Origin: Burkholderia sp. Ax-1719
Lineage (GTDB): Bacteria; Pseudomonadota; Gammaproteobacteria; Burkholderiales; Burkholderiaceae
DNA length: 64,000 bases
Reading direction: 5' to 3'
NCBI RefSeq assembly: GCF_011753055.1
Contig: NZ_VWWJ01000003.1
Location: forward strand, 124,001 to 188,000
The notes beneath the pieces are model-generated. The model had not been told where the DNA came from, did not search any database, and saw nothing but the letters and a program-made list of their open reading frames with translations. A program made the position numbers and the translations under genes. The stretch's first letter is position 1; the number at the start of each line of letters is the position of its first letter. Positions 50,660 to 60,688 of the stretch are shown in pieces.

Positions 50660-52291
50660 TCAGCGATCGAAGGCAGCTTTCAGCAACTTTCGCGTGTAAG
50701 CGTGACTGGGGTCGTCAAAGATTTTTGTTACATCTCCGGCTTCGACGATTTCGCCGTTCTGCATCACGGCCACGCGATGCGCCATCGCCCCGATCACCGC
50801 CAGGTCATGGCTGATGAATACGTAGCCCAGGTTGTATTTGCGTTGCAGGTCCGTCAACAATCGCAGCACCTGCTGCTGGATCGAGACGTCGAGCGCGCTG
50901 GTCGGTTCATCGAGCACAATCACGCGCGGCTCCAGCACCAGCGTGCGCGCGATGGCGATACGCTGACGCTGGCCGCCGGAAAACTCGTGCGGATAGCGTT
51001 GCAGCGCCGTGCGGTCGAGTCCCACTTCGCGCAGCACCGCGACGATGCGTTTGCGGCGCTCGTCGGCGGATAGATCGGGGCGATGCAGCGCCAGCCCCTC
51101 CCCCACGATGCGCTCGATGGTCTGACGCGGTGAAAGCGAACTAAAAGGATCTTGAAAGACCACCTGCAGATGCGAGCGCAGACCAAGCCGCTCGCGCCCC
51201 TGATAGCTCGCGATCGGTCGCCCCTGGAACTCGACGCCGCCGCCTGCAGTTCGTTGCAGACCCAACAAGGCCATCGCCAGCGTCGACTTTCCCGACCCCG
51301 ATTCGCCGACGATGCCCAGCGTCTCGCCCTGCCTCACCGACACGCTCGCATCGTAGACCGCGCGAAAGCGCCCGCGACGCCACCAGCCCTTGAAGCCCGG
51401 CAGCTTCGTCGCGAAATCGACGCTCACATCCTTCGCTTCCAGCAATACGGGCGCAATCGGCAGCACGGGCAGCACGTTGCGTTCGGGTCGGCTGGCAATG
51501 AGCCGTTGCGTATAGGGATGCTGCGGCGACGCGAAAATCTGCTCGACCGCGCCGGTTTCCACCAGCCTGCCCTTCTCCATCACCGCCACGCGCTGCGCGA
51601 AGCGGCGCACGAGGTTCAGGTCGTGCGTAATCAGCAGCACGGACATGCCGCGCCGCGCCGCCTCCTCACGCTGCAGTTCGAGCAGCAGATCGACGATCTG
51701 GCCGCGGATCGTCACGTCGAGCGCCGTGGTGGGCTCGTCCGCCAGCAAGAGGCGCGGACGGCACGCCAGCGCCATCGCGATCATCACGCGCTGGCGCTGC
51801 CCGCCCGACAGCTGATGCGGATAGCTGAACAGCCGGCGGCGCGGCTCGGGAATGCCGGTGCGCTCCAGCAGCCCCACCGCGCGCTCGTACGCCTCCTTCT
51901 TCGACACGCCATCGTGCAGCACGATGGTTTCGGCGATCTGCACGCCGATCGTGTAGAGCGGATTGAGCGCCGTCATCGGCTCCTGGAAAATCATGGCGAT
52001 GTCGTTGCCGCGCAGGCCGCGCATCGCGCGTTCGTTCTTCGCGAGCAGATCGTCGCCGTCCAGACGGATCGCGCCTTCGATGCGCGCGTCGCGCAGCAGG
52101 CGAAGGATCGCCAGCGCGGTCACCGTCTTGCCGGAACCGGATTCGCCCACCAGCGCCACGCGCTCGCCGCGCCCGATTGCGAGCGCGATATCGTCCACAG
52201 CCAGCGTGTCGCCGAAACGCACGCTCAAATGCTCGATCGACAGCAACGGTGCGCCGTTGATCGAACCGATCGTTTCAGGCAACGCGCTCAT
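50660..52291 (-). CDS. yejF: ABC transporter ATP-binding protein YejF (fused duplicate)
   Basis: Energises the YejABEF peptide importer. The 543-residue protein contains two full ABC domains: Walker A GESGSGKT (about 48) and GESGSGKS (about 330), both with [18 protein letters not shown] signatures, Walker B with DEPTTALD and DEPTSALD, and oligopeptide-type C-terminal segments. Fusion of two ATPases is the normal YejF form. Its start overlaps the yejE stop by 4 bp. Confidence 0.93.
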   Translation of the reverse strand: MSALPETIGSINGAPLLSIEHLSVRFGDTLAVDDIALAIGRGERVALVGESGSGKTVTALAILRLLRDARIEGAIRLDGDDLLAKNERAMRGLRGNDIAMIFQEPMTALNPLYTIGVQIAETIVLHDGVSKKEAYERAVGLLERTGIPEPRRRLFSYPHQLSGGQRQRVMIAMALACRPRLLLADEPTTALDVTIRGQIVDLLLELQREEAARRGMSVLLITHDLNLVRRFAQRVAVMEKGRLVETGAVEQIFASPQHPYTQRLIASRPERNVLPVLPIAPVLLEAKDVSVDFATKLPGFKGWWRRGRFRAVYDASVSVRQGETLGIVGESGSGKSTLAMALLGLQRTAGGGVEFQGRPIASYQGRERLGLRSHLQVVFQDPFSSLSPRQTIERIVGEGLALHRPDLSADERRKRIVAVLREVGLDRTALQRYPHEFSGGQRQRIAIARTLVLEPRVIVLDEPTSALDVSIQQQVLRLLTDLQRKYNLGYVFISHDLAVIGAMAHRVAVMQNGEIVEAGDVTKIFDDPSHAYTRKLLKAAFDR

Positions 52292-53394
52292 TGATTGCCT
52301 CCGGCCTTCATGGCGTCGGAGATGCGTGTGTCGAGCGCGTTGCGCAGCGCGTCGCCCATGAAAGTGAGCAGCAGCAGCGTGACTACGAGTACGCCGAACG
52401 TCGACATCGAAATCCACCAGGCGTCCAGATTGCCCTTGCCCTGCGCGAGCAGCTCACCAAGACTCGGCGTAGGCGGCGGCACGCCCAGCCCCAGAAAATC
52501 GAGGCTCGTCAGCGCGAGAATCGACCCGCTCATGCGAAACGGCAGGAATGTGATGACCGGCGTGAGGCTGTTCGGCAGCACATGACGCCAGATGATCTGC
52601 CAGTTCGACAAGCCCATCGCACGCGCCGCGATCACGTAATCCTGATTGCGGTTGCGCAGAAATTCGGCGCGCACGTAATCCGACAAGCCGATCCAGCCGA
52701 ACAGCGACAGCAGCACGATCAACAAGATGAAGCCCGGTTCGAAGATCGACGCGAAGATGATGAGCAGATACAACTCCGGCAGTGCGCTCCATATCTCGAT
52801 CAGGCGCTGCCCGACGATATCGATACGCCCGCCGAAATAGCCCTGAAACGCGCCCGCCAGCACGCCCAGCACGGTGCCAATGGCCGTGAGCACCAGCCCG
52901 AACTCCACCGATACCTTGAAGCCGTACAGCAGCCGAGCGAACAGATCGCGCCCGCTCGCATCGGTGCCGAGCCAGTTCTGGCGCGAAGGCGGCGCGGGAT
53001 TGGGCACTTTCGAAAAATAGTTGAGCGTGTCGTAGTAATACGGGTTCGGCGGATAGAGCGCGAAGTTGCCGGGCGCGTCGAAGCGATGGCGGATATACGG
53101 ATCGAGATAGTCGGCGGGCGTCGGGAAGTCGCCGCCGAAGGCCGTTTCCGGATAGTCCTTGATGAGCGGGAAATACAGATGGCCGTCGTAGCGCACGACG
53201 ATCGGCTTGTCGTTGCACCAGAGCGGGCCCGCGAGGCTCGCCACGAAAGCAACGATAAAGATAATCAGGCTCCAGTAGCCCAGCCGTTGCTGCTTGAAGC
53301 GCAGCCAGACGCGGCGTGCAGGCGTGGGCGACTTGAAGGCGCGCACGCTCTCGGTGCGCAGTTCGGGTTCGGCGCCGGTGCGGACTCGGTTCAA
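52288..53394 (-). CDS. yejE: Peptide ABC transporter permease YejE
   Basis: Inner-membrane permease of 368 residues with six predicted helices. A long periplasmic insert after the first helix (about 60-145, containing HLYFPLIKDYPETAFGGD and a run of Tyr and Pro) is characteristic of YejE. The EAA-type loop ARAMGLSNWQIIWRHVLPNS is present. The start codon is TTG one base after the yejB stop, with GGAGCG upstream. Confidence 0.93.
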   Translation of the reverse strand: MNRVRTGAEPELRTESVRAFKSPTPARRVWLRFKQQRLGYWSLIIFIVAFVASLAGPLWCNDKPIVVRYDGHLYFPLIKDYPETAFGGDFPTPADYLDPYIRHRFDAPGNFALYPPNPYYYDTLNYFSKVPNPAPPSRQNWLGTDASGRDLFARLLYGFKVSVEFGLVLTAIGTVLGVLAGAFQGYFGGRIDIVGQRLIEIWSALPELYLLIIFASIFEPGFILLIVLLSLFGWIGLSDYVRAEFLRNRNQDYVIAARAMGLSNWQIIWRHVLPNSLTPVITFLPFRMSGSILALTSLDFLGLGVPPPTPSLGELLAQGKGNLDAWWISMSTFGVLVVTLLLLTFMGDALRNALDTRISDAMKAGGNQ

Positions 53395-53395
53395 C

Positions 53396-54433
53396 TCAGC
53401 GCTCCAGTTGTTCGAATTGGATGCGGGGATCGACCCACACGTAGCAAAGATCGGAGATCAGCTTGGTCAACAGGCCGATCAGCGTGAAGAGATACAGCGT
53501 GCCCAGCACGACCGGATAGTCCCGCCGCACCACGGATTCATACGAGAGCAGACCCAGCCCGTCGAGCGAGAACAGCGTCTCGATCAGCAGGCTGCCCGTG
53601 AAAAACGCGCCGATAAAGGCTGCGGGAAAACCCACCACGAGCGGCAGCAGCGCATTGCGGAATACGTGCTTCCAGAGCACGGTGCGCTCGGACAAGCCCT
53701 TCGCGCGCGCCGTCAGCACGTACTGACGGCGAATCTCTTCGAGGAACGCGTTCTTGGTGAGCATGGTCGTCACCGCGAAGCTGCCCACCACCGACGCCGT
53801 CACCGGCAGCGTAATGTGCCAGAGGTAATCGACGATCTTGCCGCCGAGCGACAGCGTGTCCCAATCATCCGAGGTGAGATTGCGCAGCGGGAACAATTGC
53901 AGGAAGCTGCCGCCGCCGAACAGCACGAGAAGCAGCACGCCCAGCACGAAACCCGGAATCGCATAGCCGATCAGCACGATCAGACTCGTGACCAGATCGA
54001 AGCGCGAGCCGTTGCGCACCGCCTTGGCGATGCCCAACGGCACCGATATCAGATACGTGAGAAAGAACGTCCACAAGCCGATGCTGATCGACACCGGCAA
54101 TTTGGAGATGACCAGCGACCACACGCTCTGATGATGAAAATAGCTCTGCCCCAGATCGAAGCGCGCAAAGCGGCTGAGCATCATGAAGTAGCGTTGTAAC
54201 GGAGGTTTATCGAAGCCGTAGAGTTGCTTGAGTTGCTCGATCTGCTGCTTGTCCACGCCCGAATGCGCGCGCATGCCGAACGGCATGCCCTGCTCCGCGC
54301 CGCGCCGCAAATCGCGCACGGCCTGTTCGACGGGACCGCCCGGCACGAACTGGATTACGGCGAAGGTCAGCGTGAGCACGCCAAGCAGCGTCGGGATCAT
54401 CAGCAGCAGGCGTTTGACGATGTAGCTCCACAT
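53396..54433 (-). CDS. yejB: Peptide ABC transporter permease YejB
   Basis: Permease of 345 residues with a DppB-type fold: N-terminal helix, a cytoplasmic segment with PGGPVEQAV, five further helices and the EAA loop ARAKGLSERTVLWKHVFRNALLPL. Pairs with YejE. 25 bp after yejA and one base before yejE, so cotranscribed. Confidence 0.93.
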   Translation of the reverse strand: MWSYIVKRLLLMIPTLLGVLTLTFAVIQFVPGGPVEQAVRDLRRGAEQGMPFGMRAHSGVDKQQIEQLKQLYGFDKPPLQRYFMMLSRFARFDLGQSYFHHQSVWSLVISKLPVSISIGLWTFFLTYLISVPLGIAKAVRNGSRFDLVTSLIVLIGYAIPGFVLGVLLLVLFGGGSFLQLFPLRNLTSDDWDTLSLGGKIVDYLWHITLPVTASVVGSFAVTTMLTKNAFLEEIRRQYVLTARAKGLSERTVLWKHVFRNALLPLVVGFPAAFIGAFFTGSLLIETLFSLDGLGLLSYESVVRRDYPVVLGTLYLFTLIGLLTKLISDLCYVWVDPRIQFEQLER

Positions 54434-54458
54434 GATTCTGTGCTCGCTTCGAAGATGA

Positions 54459-56408
54459 TCAGTGCTGCGGTTGCTGTAACGTCTGCGCTGGCGCTGAATT
54501 TGGCGACTTCAGCCACCACGTCGAGATGATCCAGTCGATCGCGCCATAGTACAGCGGCAGCTTCGCCGGATACGCGAGCGTGTTTTTATACGCCACGCGA
54601 TGCGTCGCGCTGTACCACTGCGGCACCACATAGTAGCCGTGCATCAACACCCGGTCGAGCGCGTGAGTCGCATCGAGCAGTTGCTCGCGGGTCTGCGCCT
54701 GCATCAGCGCCTTGATGATGGCATCCACCGCCGGCGACTTCAGGCCGATCAGATTGCCCGAACCGGATTCGCCCGCCGCCTTGCTGCCAAAGCGGTCGAG
54801 CTCTTCCGCGCCCGGCACCTGCACGTCGGGGAATTTGATGGTGGTGAGATCGAAGTCGAAATCGTCCAGACGCTTCTGGTAGAGCGCAAAATCCACCGAC
54901 CGATAGTTCACGCCGATCCCCAGACGCGCGAGCGCCTTGGTGTACTGCGCCATGATCGGCGCCCATTGCGCGGACGCCGCCGTATCGTCGAGCACTTCGA
55001 TCACGAACGGATCGCCCTTCGCATTGCGCAGCGCGCCGTCTCGATACGTCCAGCCCGCATCGGCCAGCAGCGCGCGCGCCTTGAGCAGGTTTGCGCGCAG
55101 GGAACCCGGCGGGTTGGTATCCGGCTGCGCGGGCGGCGGCCCGAACACGGCCGGATCCAGTTGCGAGCGCAACGGTTCGAGCAAGGCCATTTCGCCCGGC
55201 GACGGCGGCCCCTTGGCCTGCAGATCGGTATTGACGAACCAGCTGTCGATGCGCCGATACTGGCTATAGAACAGCATGCGGTTGAGCCACTGGAAGTCGA
55301 GCGCGAGATCGAGCGCCTGGCGCACGCGCACGTCCTGAAACATCGGCTTGCGCATGTTGATCACATAGCCCTGCATGCCGGTGCCGTTGTGCTGCGGGAA
55401 TTCGCGCTTCACCAGTTCGCCGCTGTCGAACTTCTTGCCGATATCGCGCCGCACCCAGTTGCGCGCGACGTATTCGACCAGCGCGTCGTATTCACCGGCC
55501 TTGAACGCTTCGAGCCGCGCGACGTCGTCCGAATAGAGCTTGTAGACGATGCGATCGAAATTGTTCTGCCCCACGCGCACGGGCAGATCGCGGCCCCAAT
55601 AGTGATCGTCGCGCTTGTAGGTGATGGTGCGGCCATTCGAGTAACGCTCGATCACATACGGACCGCTGCCGATGGGCTGCTCGAACGCCAGCTGGTCGAA
55701 CGCGATGCGCGTGCCGTCGGCGCGCAAACCCCACTTATGCGAAAACACCGGCAGGCCGCCCGCGATCAATGGCAATTCGCGGTTGTTGTTGCGGAACTCG
55801 AAGCGGATCGTGGCCGGATCGACCACCACGGCGCGCAGGATATCGCTGTAGTACGCCTGCATCGAAGGCGCAGCCTGACGGCTCTTGAGCGTGTCGAGCG
55901 AGAACTTCACGTCTGCGGCGGTGACGGGATCGCCGTTCGAAAAGCGCGCGTGCGGATTCAGATGAAACGTCACAGAAAGACGATCGGGCGCGATGTTGAT
56001 ATCGTCGGCGAGCAGTCCGTAGGCCGAGGCCACCTCGTCCATGCTGCCCGTCGTCAGGCTCTCGAACAGCATGCCGATCCCCGGCGCCACGTTGCCGCGC
56101 AGCGTGAACGGGTTGAACTTGTCGAAGCTCGTCGAGCGGTCCGGATTCGCGAGCACCAGCGTGCCGCCGTGAGGGGCGTCCGGATTGACGTAGTCGAAGT
56201 GCTTGAAATCAGCGGGGTATTTGGGCTCGCCGTACTGCGCGATCGCGTAGACCGCGTGGGCGGCGGGCATCGTGATCCACATCAGCGCAAAGGCGGCGGT
56301 GATGGCCGCGAAGGCTCGCTCGACGTAACCGGCGCGTCCAGCATGTCGGGCATGTCCTTCGCGTCTTGCGGTTAGCCACACTGTGCTGCCTCGCGTTCCT
56401 GTCGTCAT
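54459..56408 (-). CDS. yejA: Peptide ABC transporter substrate-binding protein YejA
   Basis: Periplasmic family-5 extracellular solute-binding protein of 649 residues. The N-terminus has a long basic region and then a hydrophobic signal (about 32-52, ending in AHA). The mature part starts with YAIAQYGEPKYPADFKHFDYVNP, typical of YejA, and contains FDLTTIKFPDVQVPG near the C-terminus. YejABEF in enterobacteria imports peptides, including microcin C. First gene of the operon; ATG at 56408. The n-region is unusually long, so translation may start later. Confidence 0.92.
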   Translation of the reverse strand: MTTGTRGSTVWLTARREGHARHAGRAGYVERAFAAITAAFALMWITMPAAHAVYAIAQYGEPKYPADFKHFDYVNPDAPHGGTLVLANPDRSTSFDKFNPFTLRGNVAPGIGMLFESLTTGSMDEVASAYGLLADDINIAPDRLSVTFHLNPHARFSNGDPVTAADVKFSLDTLKSRQAAPSMQAYYSDILRAVVVDPATIRFEFRNNNRELPLIAGGLPVFSHKWGLRADGTRIAFDQLAFEQPIGSGPYVIERYSNGRTITYKRDDHYWGRDLPVRVGQNNFDRIVYKLYSDDVARLEAFKAGEYDALVEYVARNWVRRDIGKKFDSGELVKREFPQHNGTGMQGYVINMRKPMFQDVRVRQALDLALDFQWLNRMLFYSQYRRIDSWFVNTDLQAKGPPSPGEMALLEPLRSQLDPAVFGPPPAQPDTNPPGSLRANLLKARALLADAGWTYRDGALRNAKGDPFVIEVLDDTAASAQWAPIMAQYTKALARLGIGVNYRSVDFALYQKRLDDFDFDLTTIKFPDVQVPGAEELDRFGSKAAGESGSGNLIGLKSPAVDAIIKALMQAQTREQLLDATHALDRVLMHGYYVVPQWYSATHRVAYKNTLAYPAKLPLYYGAIDWIISTWWLKSPNSAPAQTLQQPQH

Positions 56409-56523
56409 AGATCGGGGTGTCCGGTGTGCCTGGTCTGGTGTGAGAGAATTCTACCCAAACCGCGTCACGACGCGCGCGGCATCGGCTGCGCTGAATCTGC
56501 ATTGAACCTGTTTGGGAGCAATC

Positions 56524-57315
56524 ATGGGATTTCTCGCTGGCAAACGCATTCTGCTCACCGGCCTGCTGTCGAACCGCTCGATTGCTTATGGCATCGCGCA
56601 GGCATGCAGGCGCGAAGGGGCCGAGCTCGCCTTCACGTACGTGGGCGAGCGCTTCAAGGAGCGCATCTCCGAGTTCGCGCAGGAGTTCGGCACTGACCTC
56701 GTATTCCCCTGCGACGTAGCCGACGATGCCCAGATCGACGCACTCTTCGTCGATCTCAAACAGCATTGGGACACACTCGACGGTCTGGTGCATTCGATTG
56801 GCTTCGCGCCGCGCGAAGCCATCGCGGGCGATTTTCTCGACGGCATGACGCGCGAGAATTTCCGCATTGCACACGATATCTCGGCCTATAGTTTCCCGGC
56901 GCTCGCCAAGGCCGCTCAGCCGATGCTGTCCGCCAACGCGGCGCTGCTCACCCTCACCTATCTCGGCGCAGAGCGTGCGATTCCGAACTACAACACCATG
57001 GGCCTGGCGAAGGCGTCGCTCGAAGCAAGTGTGCGTTATCTCGCCGTGTCGCTCGGCGCGAAGGGCGTGCGCGTGAATGGCATCTCGGCCGGCCCGATCA
57101 AGACGCTCGCGGCAAGCGGCATCAAGGGCTTCGGCAAGATCCTGGAGTTCGTTGAACACAATGCGCCATTGCAGCGCAATGTCACGATTGAACAGGTCGG
57201 CAACACGGCCGCGTTTCTGCTTTCGGATCTGGCAGGCGGTGTGACGGCAGAGATCGTGCATGTCGATGCGGGCTTCAATGCCGTTGTCGGCGGCATGGCG
57301 CATCTGGGCGAGTGA
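56524..57315 (+). CDS. fabI: Enoyl-[acyl-carrier-protein] reductase (NADH), FabI
   Basis: Last step of each fatty acid elongation cycle. The 263-residue SDR has the FabI-type catalytic tyrosines Y146 and Y156 with K163 (spacing Y-x6-K from the second), the cofactor motif [14 protein letters not shown] and the SIGFA inhibitor-site segment. Length is normal. ATG at 56524 with GGGAG upstream. Divergent from yejA. Confidence 0.96.
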   Translation: MGFLAGKRILLTGLLSNRSIAYGIAQACRREGAELAFTYVGERFKERISEFAQEFGTDLVFPCDVADDAQIDALFVDLKQHWDTLDGLVHSIGFAPREAIAGDFLDGMTRENFRIAHDISAYSFPALAKAAQPMLSANAALLTLTYLGAERAIPNYNTMGLAKASLEASVRYLAVSLGAKGVRVNGISAGPIKTLAASGIKGFGKILEFVEHNAPLQRNVTIEQVGNTAAFLLSDLAGGVTAEIVHVDAGFNAVVGGMAHLGE

Positions 57316-57363
57316 CGCTCCAGCCTTGAGTTTCGTTGCGCGTACAACAGTGTCAAGCGACAA

Positions 57364-57389
57364 AAAAAGCCGCCCAAGGGCGGCTTTTT
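57364..57389. terminator. Terminator after fabI
   Basis: A 12-bp perfect stem (AAAAAGCCGCCC / GGGCGGCTTTTT) with an AA loop lies between converging genes and can work on both strands. Confidence 0.9.
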
Positions 57390-57448
57390 CTTGCCAGTGC
57401 GATGCGTGCTCAGCGACGGGAGACACGCACGACGCCGGATAAACGGGC

Positions 57449-57787
57449 TTAGTGCCAATGTCCCGGAGGACCACCGCGGTCCCAACCCGGGCCACGACCG
57501 TAGCCGCCGCCATGATGGCGATACCAGTCATCGCGGCCCCAGTAACGGCGGCCATCCCAGTAACGGTCGCCATGCCAGCCGATCACGATCGCCGGCGCTG
57601 CATAGTACGGCGCGGGCTGATAAACGACGGGCGGCGGAGGCGGCGGAGCATAGACCGGCGCGGGCGCGACATAAACCGGGGCCGGAATACCGATGTTGAC
57701 ACCGACGCTCACGCCAGCGAAGGCCGCGCTCGACGCACCGATAGCCAAGCCCCCGAGCAGCATTGCAACAACACGAGCGAACTTCAT
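57449..57787 (-). CDS. Small secreted Pro-, Trp- and Arg-rich protein
   Basis: A 112-residue protein with a clear signal peptide (1-24, AAFA-GV), then a Pro/Ala/Tyr-rich region (PAPVYAPPPPPP) and a tail with repeated RYW, WGR, HH and GW groups. It resembles the small YXWGXW-type periplasmic or envelope proteins common in Burkholderiaceae, whose role is unknown. The His- and Trp-rich tail could bind metal or polymer; this is a guess. Start ATG has AAAGGTGAG upstream. Isolated gene, convergent with fabI. Confidence 0.75.
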   Translation of the reverse strand: MKFARVVAMLLGGLAIGASSAAFAGVSVGVNIGIPAPVYVAPAPVYAPPPPPPVVYQPAPYYAAPAIVIGWHGDRYWDGRRYWGRDDWYRHHGGGYGRGPGWDRGGPPGHWH

Positions 57788-58235
57788 GGACTCACCTTTT
57801 GGGGTTGATGTTTTGTTGAAGCCAATATAGCGCAGGCTCCCCAGCCCGCGTATTTCAACTTTGTAAGAACTGATGCACAAAAGCACGCCATGCAGGGCTG
57901 CGTAACGTCCAGTTACATCAGACGGGCAGCCGCAACGAATACGCCTGAAAAAGCGCGCTTCGGGCAATCCTCCGGGCGTGATTGCCGCGTAGGAAGCAAC
58001 CGTTTGCGTACGGCGAAAACGTCGCCCTGAATACAGCGACCCGGAGGATATCACCGCTTTGCATCAAGCGTGAGCGCCAGCACAGGCTGTTTTCGAATAC
58101 GCATCTTCAATACGCGGCGCTACCCTACGGCAGCATGCGATATGCCTGCCGAATCGCTTACAACCGTCCTTCCAATCTATTTCGCCGCTGCTAAGTCGCG
58201 CAGCATTTGATCCGGACTACGTATCAATATCGAGC

Positions 58236-58388
58236 TTATCGATAGTCGGTCAGCACGGTCACGAACGCAGCATGGGCTCCCCGACCGTCCGACGTGGGCA
58301 CGAAGGTCATGACACCGCCTGAAGCCCCCACGCGATAGCTGCCGGTTGCGTCACGTTCGAGCCGATGACCCGCGCCATCGACGAACAT
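58236..58388 (-). pseudogene. Possible C-terminal gene remnant with a 10-bp duplication
   Basis: A 50-codon frame ending in FVTVLTDYR has the residue pattern of real protein (RLERDATGSYRVG, then GGVMTFVPTSDGRG). Upstream, in another frame, the reading NQDFATTVNITSASNAML also looks protein-like. Between them the 10-base unit CGACGAACAT occurs twice in tandem (58379-58398), a duplication that shifts the frame. I do not recognise the family; it may equally be chance sequence. Confidence 0.3.
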
Positions 58389-58624
58389 CGACGAACATCG
58401 GCGCGTAGCATCGCGTTGGATGCGCTGGTGATGTTGACGGTCGTGGCAAAATCTTGATTGCTAGCTGGAAGACGCGAATGCATCGCGCCACTTCTGTCAG
58501 AACATCTTGAAATTAAGCGGAAATCGAGAAATGTCGTAGTCCTATCGGACTGCGTTGACTGACTCACCGCGAGTGCGGCAGGTCCACATTGAACCGCGCA
58601 GCGAAAAACGCCGCGGAAAAAGAA

Positions 58625-58654
58625 AAACCCCGCAAGCCGAGACTTGCGGGGTTT
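58625..58654 (-). terminator. Terminator of tRNA-Ser
   Basis: A perfect 12-bp stem (AAACCCCGCAAG / CTTGCGGGGTTT) with a six-base loop, followed on the minus strand by TTCTTTTTC, 15 bases beyond the tRNA. Confidence 0.88.
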
Positions 58655-58669
58655 CCACCGCCATTTTAC

Positions 58670-58764
58670 TGGCGGAGACGGAGGGATTCGAACCCTCGAT
58701 CCAGGTTTTGGCCCAGATGCTCCCTTAGCAGGGGAGTGCCTTCGACCTCTCGGCCACGTCTCCC
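58670..58764 (-). tRNA. tRNA-Ser (GCT)
   Basis: Class II tRNA of 95 nt with a long variable arm, encoded CCA and anticodon GCT in the loop CTGCTAA. Monocistronic, with its own promoter and terminator. Confidence 0.96.
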
Positions 58765-58807
58765 GAAAACCTCGTTGGCGCCAGGGAGGCAGCGCAACGA
58801 AGCCAAG

Positions 58808-58836
58808 ATAATAGCGGGTTAAATCCGATCGGTCAA
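58808..58836 (-). promoter_or_regulatory. Sigma-70 promoter of tRNA-Ser
   Basis: On the minus strand TTGACC (58831-58836), 17-bp spacer and TATTAT (58808-58813), 43 bp before the mature tRNA 5' end. Confidence 0.82.
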
Positions 58837-58947
58837 TTCATAAGACGCTTTTTTTGCTAACTTTTTTCAGCAAGCATTCTGAAGCATCCAGAACGCAGCA
58901 TCTCAAGACCGAAAGACCGTCACACCGCCGTCATCATCAGCAAGGCA

Positions 58948-60198
58948 TCAAGCCTGTTCGAGTTCGAACGCCTTGTGCAGCGCGCGCACGGCGAGCTCCA
59001 TGTACTTCTCGTCGATCAGCACCGAGATCTTGATTTCCGAGGTCGAGATCATCTGGATGTTGATGCCCTCTTCCGACAGCGTGCGGAACATCTTGCTCGC
59101 CACGCCCACGTGCGAGCGCATACCCACGCCGACCACGGAGACCTTCGAGACCTTCGCGTCGCCGAGCACCTTCTCCGCGCTCACGTGACCTTGCACCGTG
59201 TTCGTGAGAACGTCGACAGCGCGTTGATAGTCGCCGCGCGGCACCGTGAACGTGAAGTCGGTCTTGCCGTCCACGCTCTGGTTCTGGATGATCATGTCGA
59301 CGTCGATGTTCGCGTCCGCCACCGGGCCGAGGATCTGATACGCGATGCCGGGCTTGTCGGGGACGCCCGCCACGATGATGCGGGCCTCGTCGCGCTGGAA
59401 CGCGATACCCGAGATGACTGCTTTTTCCATGGTCTCGTCTTCTTCAAAAGTGATCAGGGTGCCCGACTTCATTTCCGCGTCGAGGTCCATCATCGGGTCG
59501 GTCAGGCTGGAGAGCACGCGCGTCTTCACCTGATACTTGCCCGCGAATTCGACCGAGCGGATCTGCAGCACCTTCGAGCCGAGGCTGGCCATTTCCAGCA
59601 TCTCTTCGAAGGTGATGCGGTCGAGGCGCCGTGCGTCGTCCACCACGCGCGGGTCGGTCGTGTACACGCCGTCCACGTCGGTGTAGATGAGGCATTCGTC
59701 GGCCTTGAGCGCGGCTGCGACTGCAACCGCCGAGGTGTCCGAGCCGCCGCGGCCGAGCGTGGTGATGTGGCCTTCGGGGTCGATGCCCTGGAAGCCCGTG
59801 ATCACGACTACCTTGCCGGCGTCGAGATCGGCCATCACGCGTTCGCCGTCGATGTCGTTGATGCGCGCCTTCGTGAAGGCGCTATCCGTTTTGACCGGCA
59901 CTTGCCAGCCGGTGTAGCTGATGGCGTCCACGCCCGCTTCCTGCAGCGCGATCGAGAGCAGACCGACGCTCACCTGTTCGCCGGTCGACGCAATCATGTC
60001 GAGCTCGCGCGGGTTCGGCTGCGGCGAAATCTCTTTCGCGAGACCGAGCAGACGATTGGTTTCGCCGGACATCGCCGAGGGCACGACGACCATCTTGTGG
60101 CCGGCCTTGTGCCATTTGGCAACGCGCTTGGCAACGTTCTTGATGCGCTCGACCGAGCCCATCGAGGTGCCGCCGTATTTGTGTACGATGAGTGCCAT
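58948..60198 (-). CDS. lysC: Aspartate kinase
   Basis: Phosphorylates aspartate at the head of the lysine, threonine and methionine pathways. The 416-residue monofunctional kinase has the N-terminal VHKYGGTSMG motif, the kinase domain (1-245) with GRGGSDTSAVA, and two C-terminal ACT domains (about 265-335 and 345-410) for feedback control. It supplies aspartyl phosphate that leads to the dap genes earlier in the window. A long leader precedes it. Between tRNA-Ser and tilS on the same strand. Confidence 0.96.
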   Translation of the reverse strand: MALIVHKYGGTSMGSVERIKNVAKRVAKWHKAGHKMVVVPSAMSGETNRLLGLAKEISPQPNPRELDMIASTGEQVSVGLLSIALQEAGVDAISYTGWQVPVKTDSAFTKARINDIDGERVMADLDAGKVVVITGFQGIDPEGHITTLGRGGSDTSAVAVAAALKADECLIYTDVDGVYTTDPRVVDDARRLDRITFEEMLEMASLGSKVLQIRSVEFAGKYQVKTRVLSSLTDPMMDLDAEMKSGTLITFEEDETMEKAVISGIAFQRDEARIIVAGVPDKPGIAYQILGPVADANIDVDMIIQNQSVDGKTDFTFTVPRGDYQRAVDVLTNTVQGHVSAEKVLGDAKVSKVSVVGVGMRSHVGVASKMFRTLSEEGINIQMISTSEIKISVLIDEKYMELAVRALHKAFELEQA

Positions 60199-60688
60199 TG
60201 TCGTTCTGAACTGGAGATGTTACCGCGCTGGCGCGCCGTAGCTGGCGCTGCCTGAGAGGACGGTGAGGCCGGGTTGCATACGCGGATTGGCATACAAGAC
60301 GACCAGGGACCGGACCGCGGCAGCGGCTTGGCGCGTGCAGCACACGCGGAATTTGCCCCGGAACCGCGAAGCCAGGGTGGTTCACGAATTCCGCCCGCAC
60401 ACCGCTACGACGTCCTTGCAATCGTCGGATACCGCTGGAAGGAAAAATCGCGCCTTCAACGGGAAGCGCCGCTTTTGACGGCGTCCGTGAACGCGAAAAA
60501 GCGGGCTGGACAAACAACTTACCCTACCCGATCAAGGTCGAAATTACAAGACCAAAGTAGCCGCGAGGTCGCCAAAAAGGCTTGTGCGGCAAGGATTTGC
60601 GGCTTTCGCGTCACGCTTTACGCGCGTGAGCCAGATGCGCCGACGGCGCGTTCAACGCTGTTCGGCAAAAATGACCTGAGCACGTTGT
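60199..60688 (-). other. Long upstream region of lysC
   Basis: A 490-bp gap between tilS and lysC. If the promoter at 60521-60549 is used, lysC has an untranslated leader of about 315 nt. It contains several GC-rich inverted repeats, but I do not recognise a lysine riboswitch core or a leader peptide with lysine or threonine runs. Confidence 0.45.
60521..60549 (-). promoter_or_regulatory. Candidate promoter of lysC
   Basis: On the minus strand TTGTAA (60544-60549), 17-bp spacer and TAGGGT (60521-60526). The match to consensus is moderate. Confidence 0.4.

Larger units (their letters stand above)
57788..58669. other. Long region without a supported intact gene
   Basis: About 880 bp with lower GC than the neighbourhood, especially at 58190-58260. 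It contains the upstream region of the small secreted protein, a possible gene remnant (58236-58388) and the tRNA-Ser terminator. A 70-codon frame at 57982-58194 has no start signal or recognisable product. Confidence 0.5.

Noticed and set aside
57982..58194. 70-codon plus-strand frame
   Set aside because: No ribosome-binding site, Arg-rich random composition and no recognisable family.
59882..60517. 211-codon frame in the lysC upstream region
   Set aside because: It overlaps the lysC start region out of frame and its product is Arg/Pro-rich without family features.
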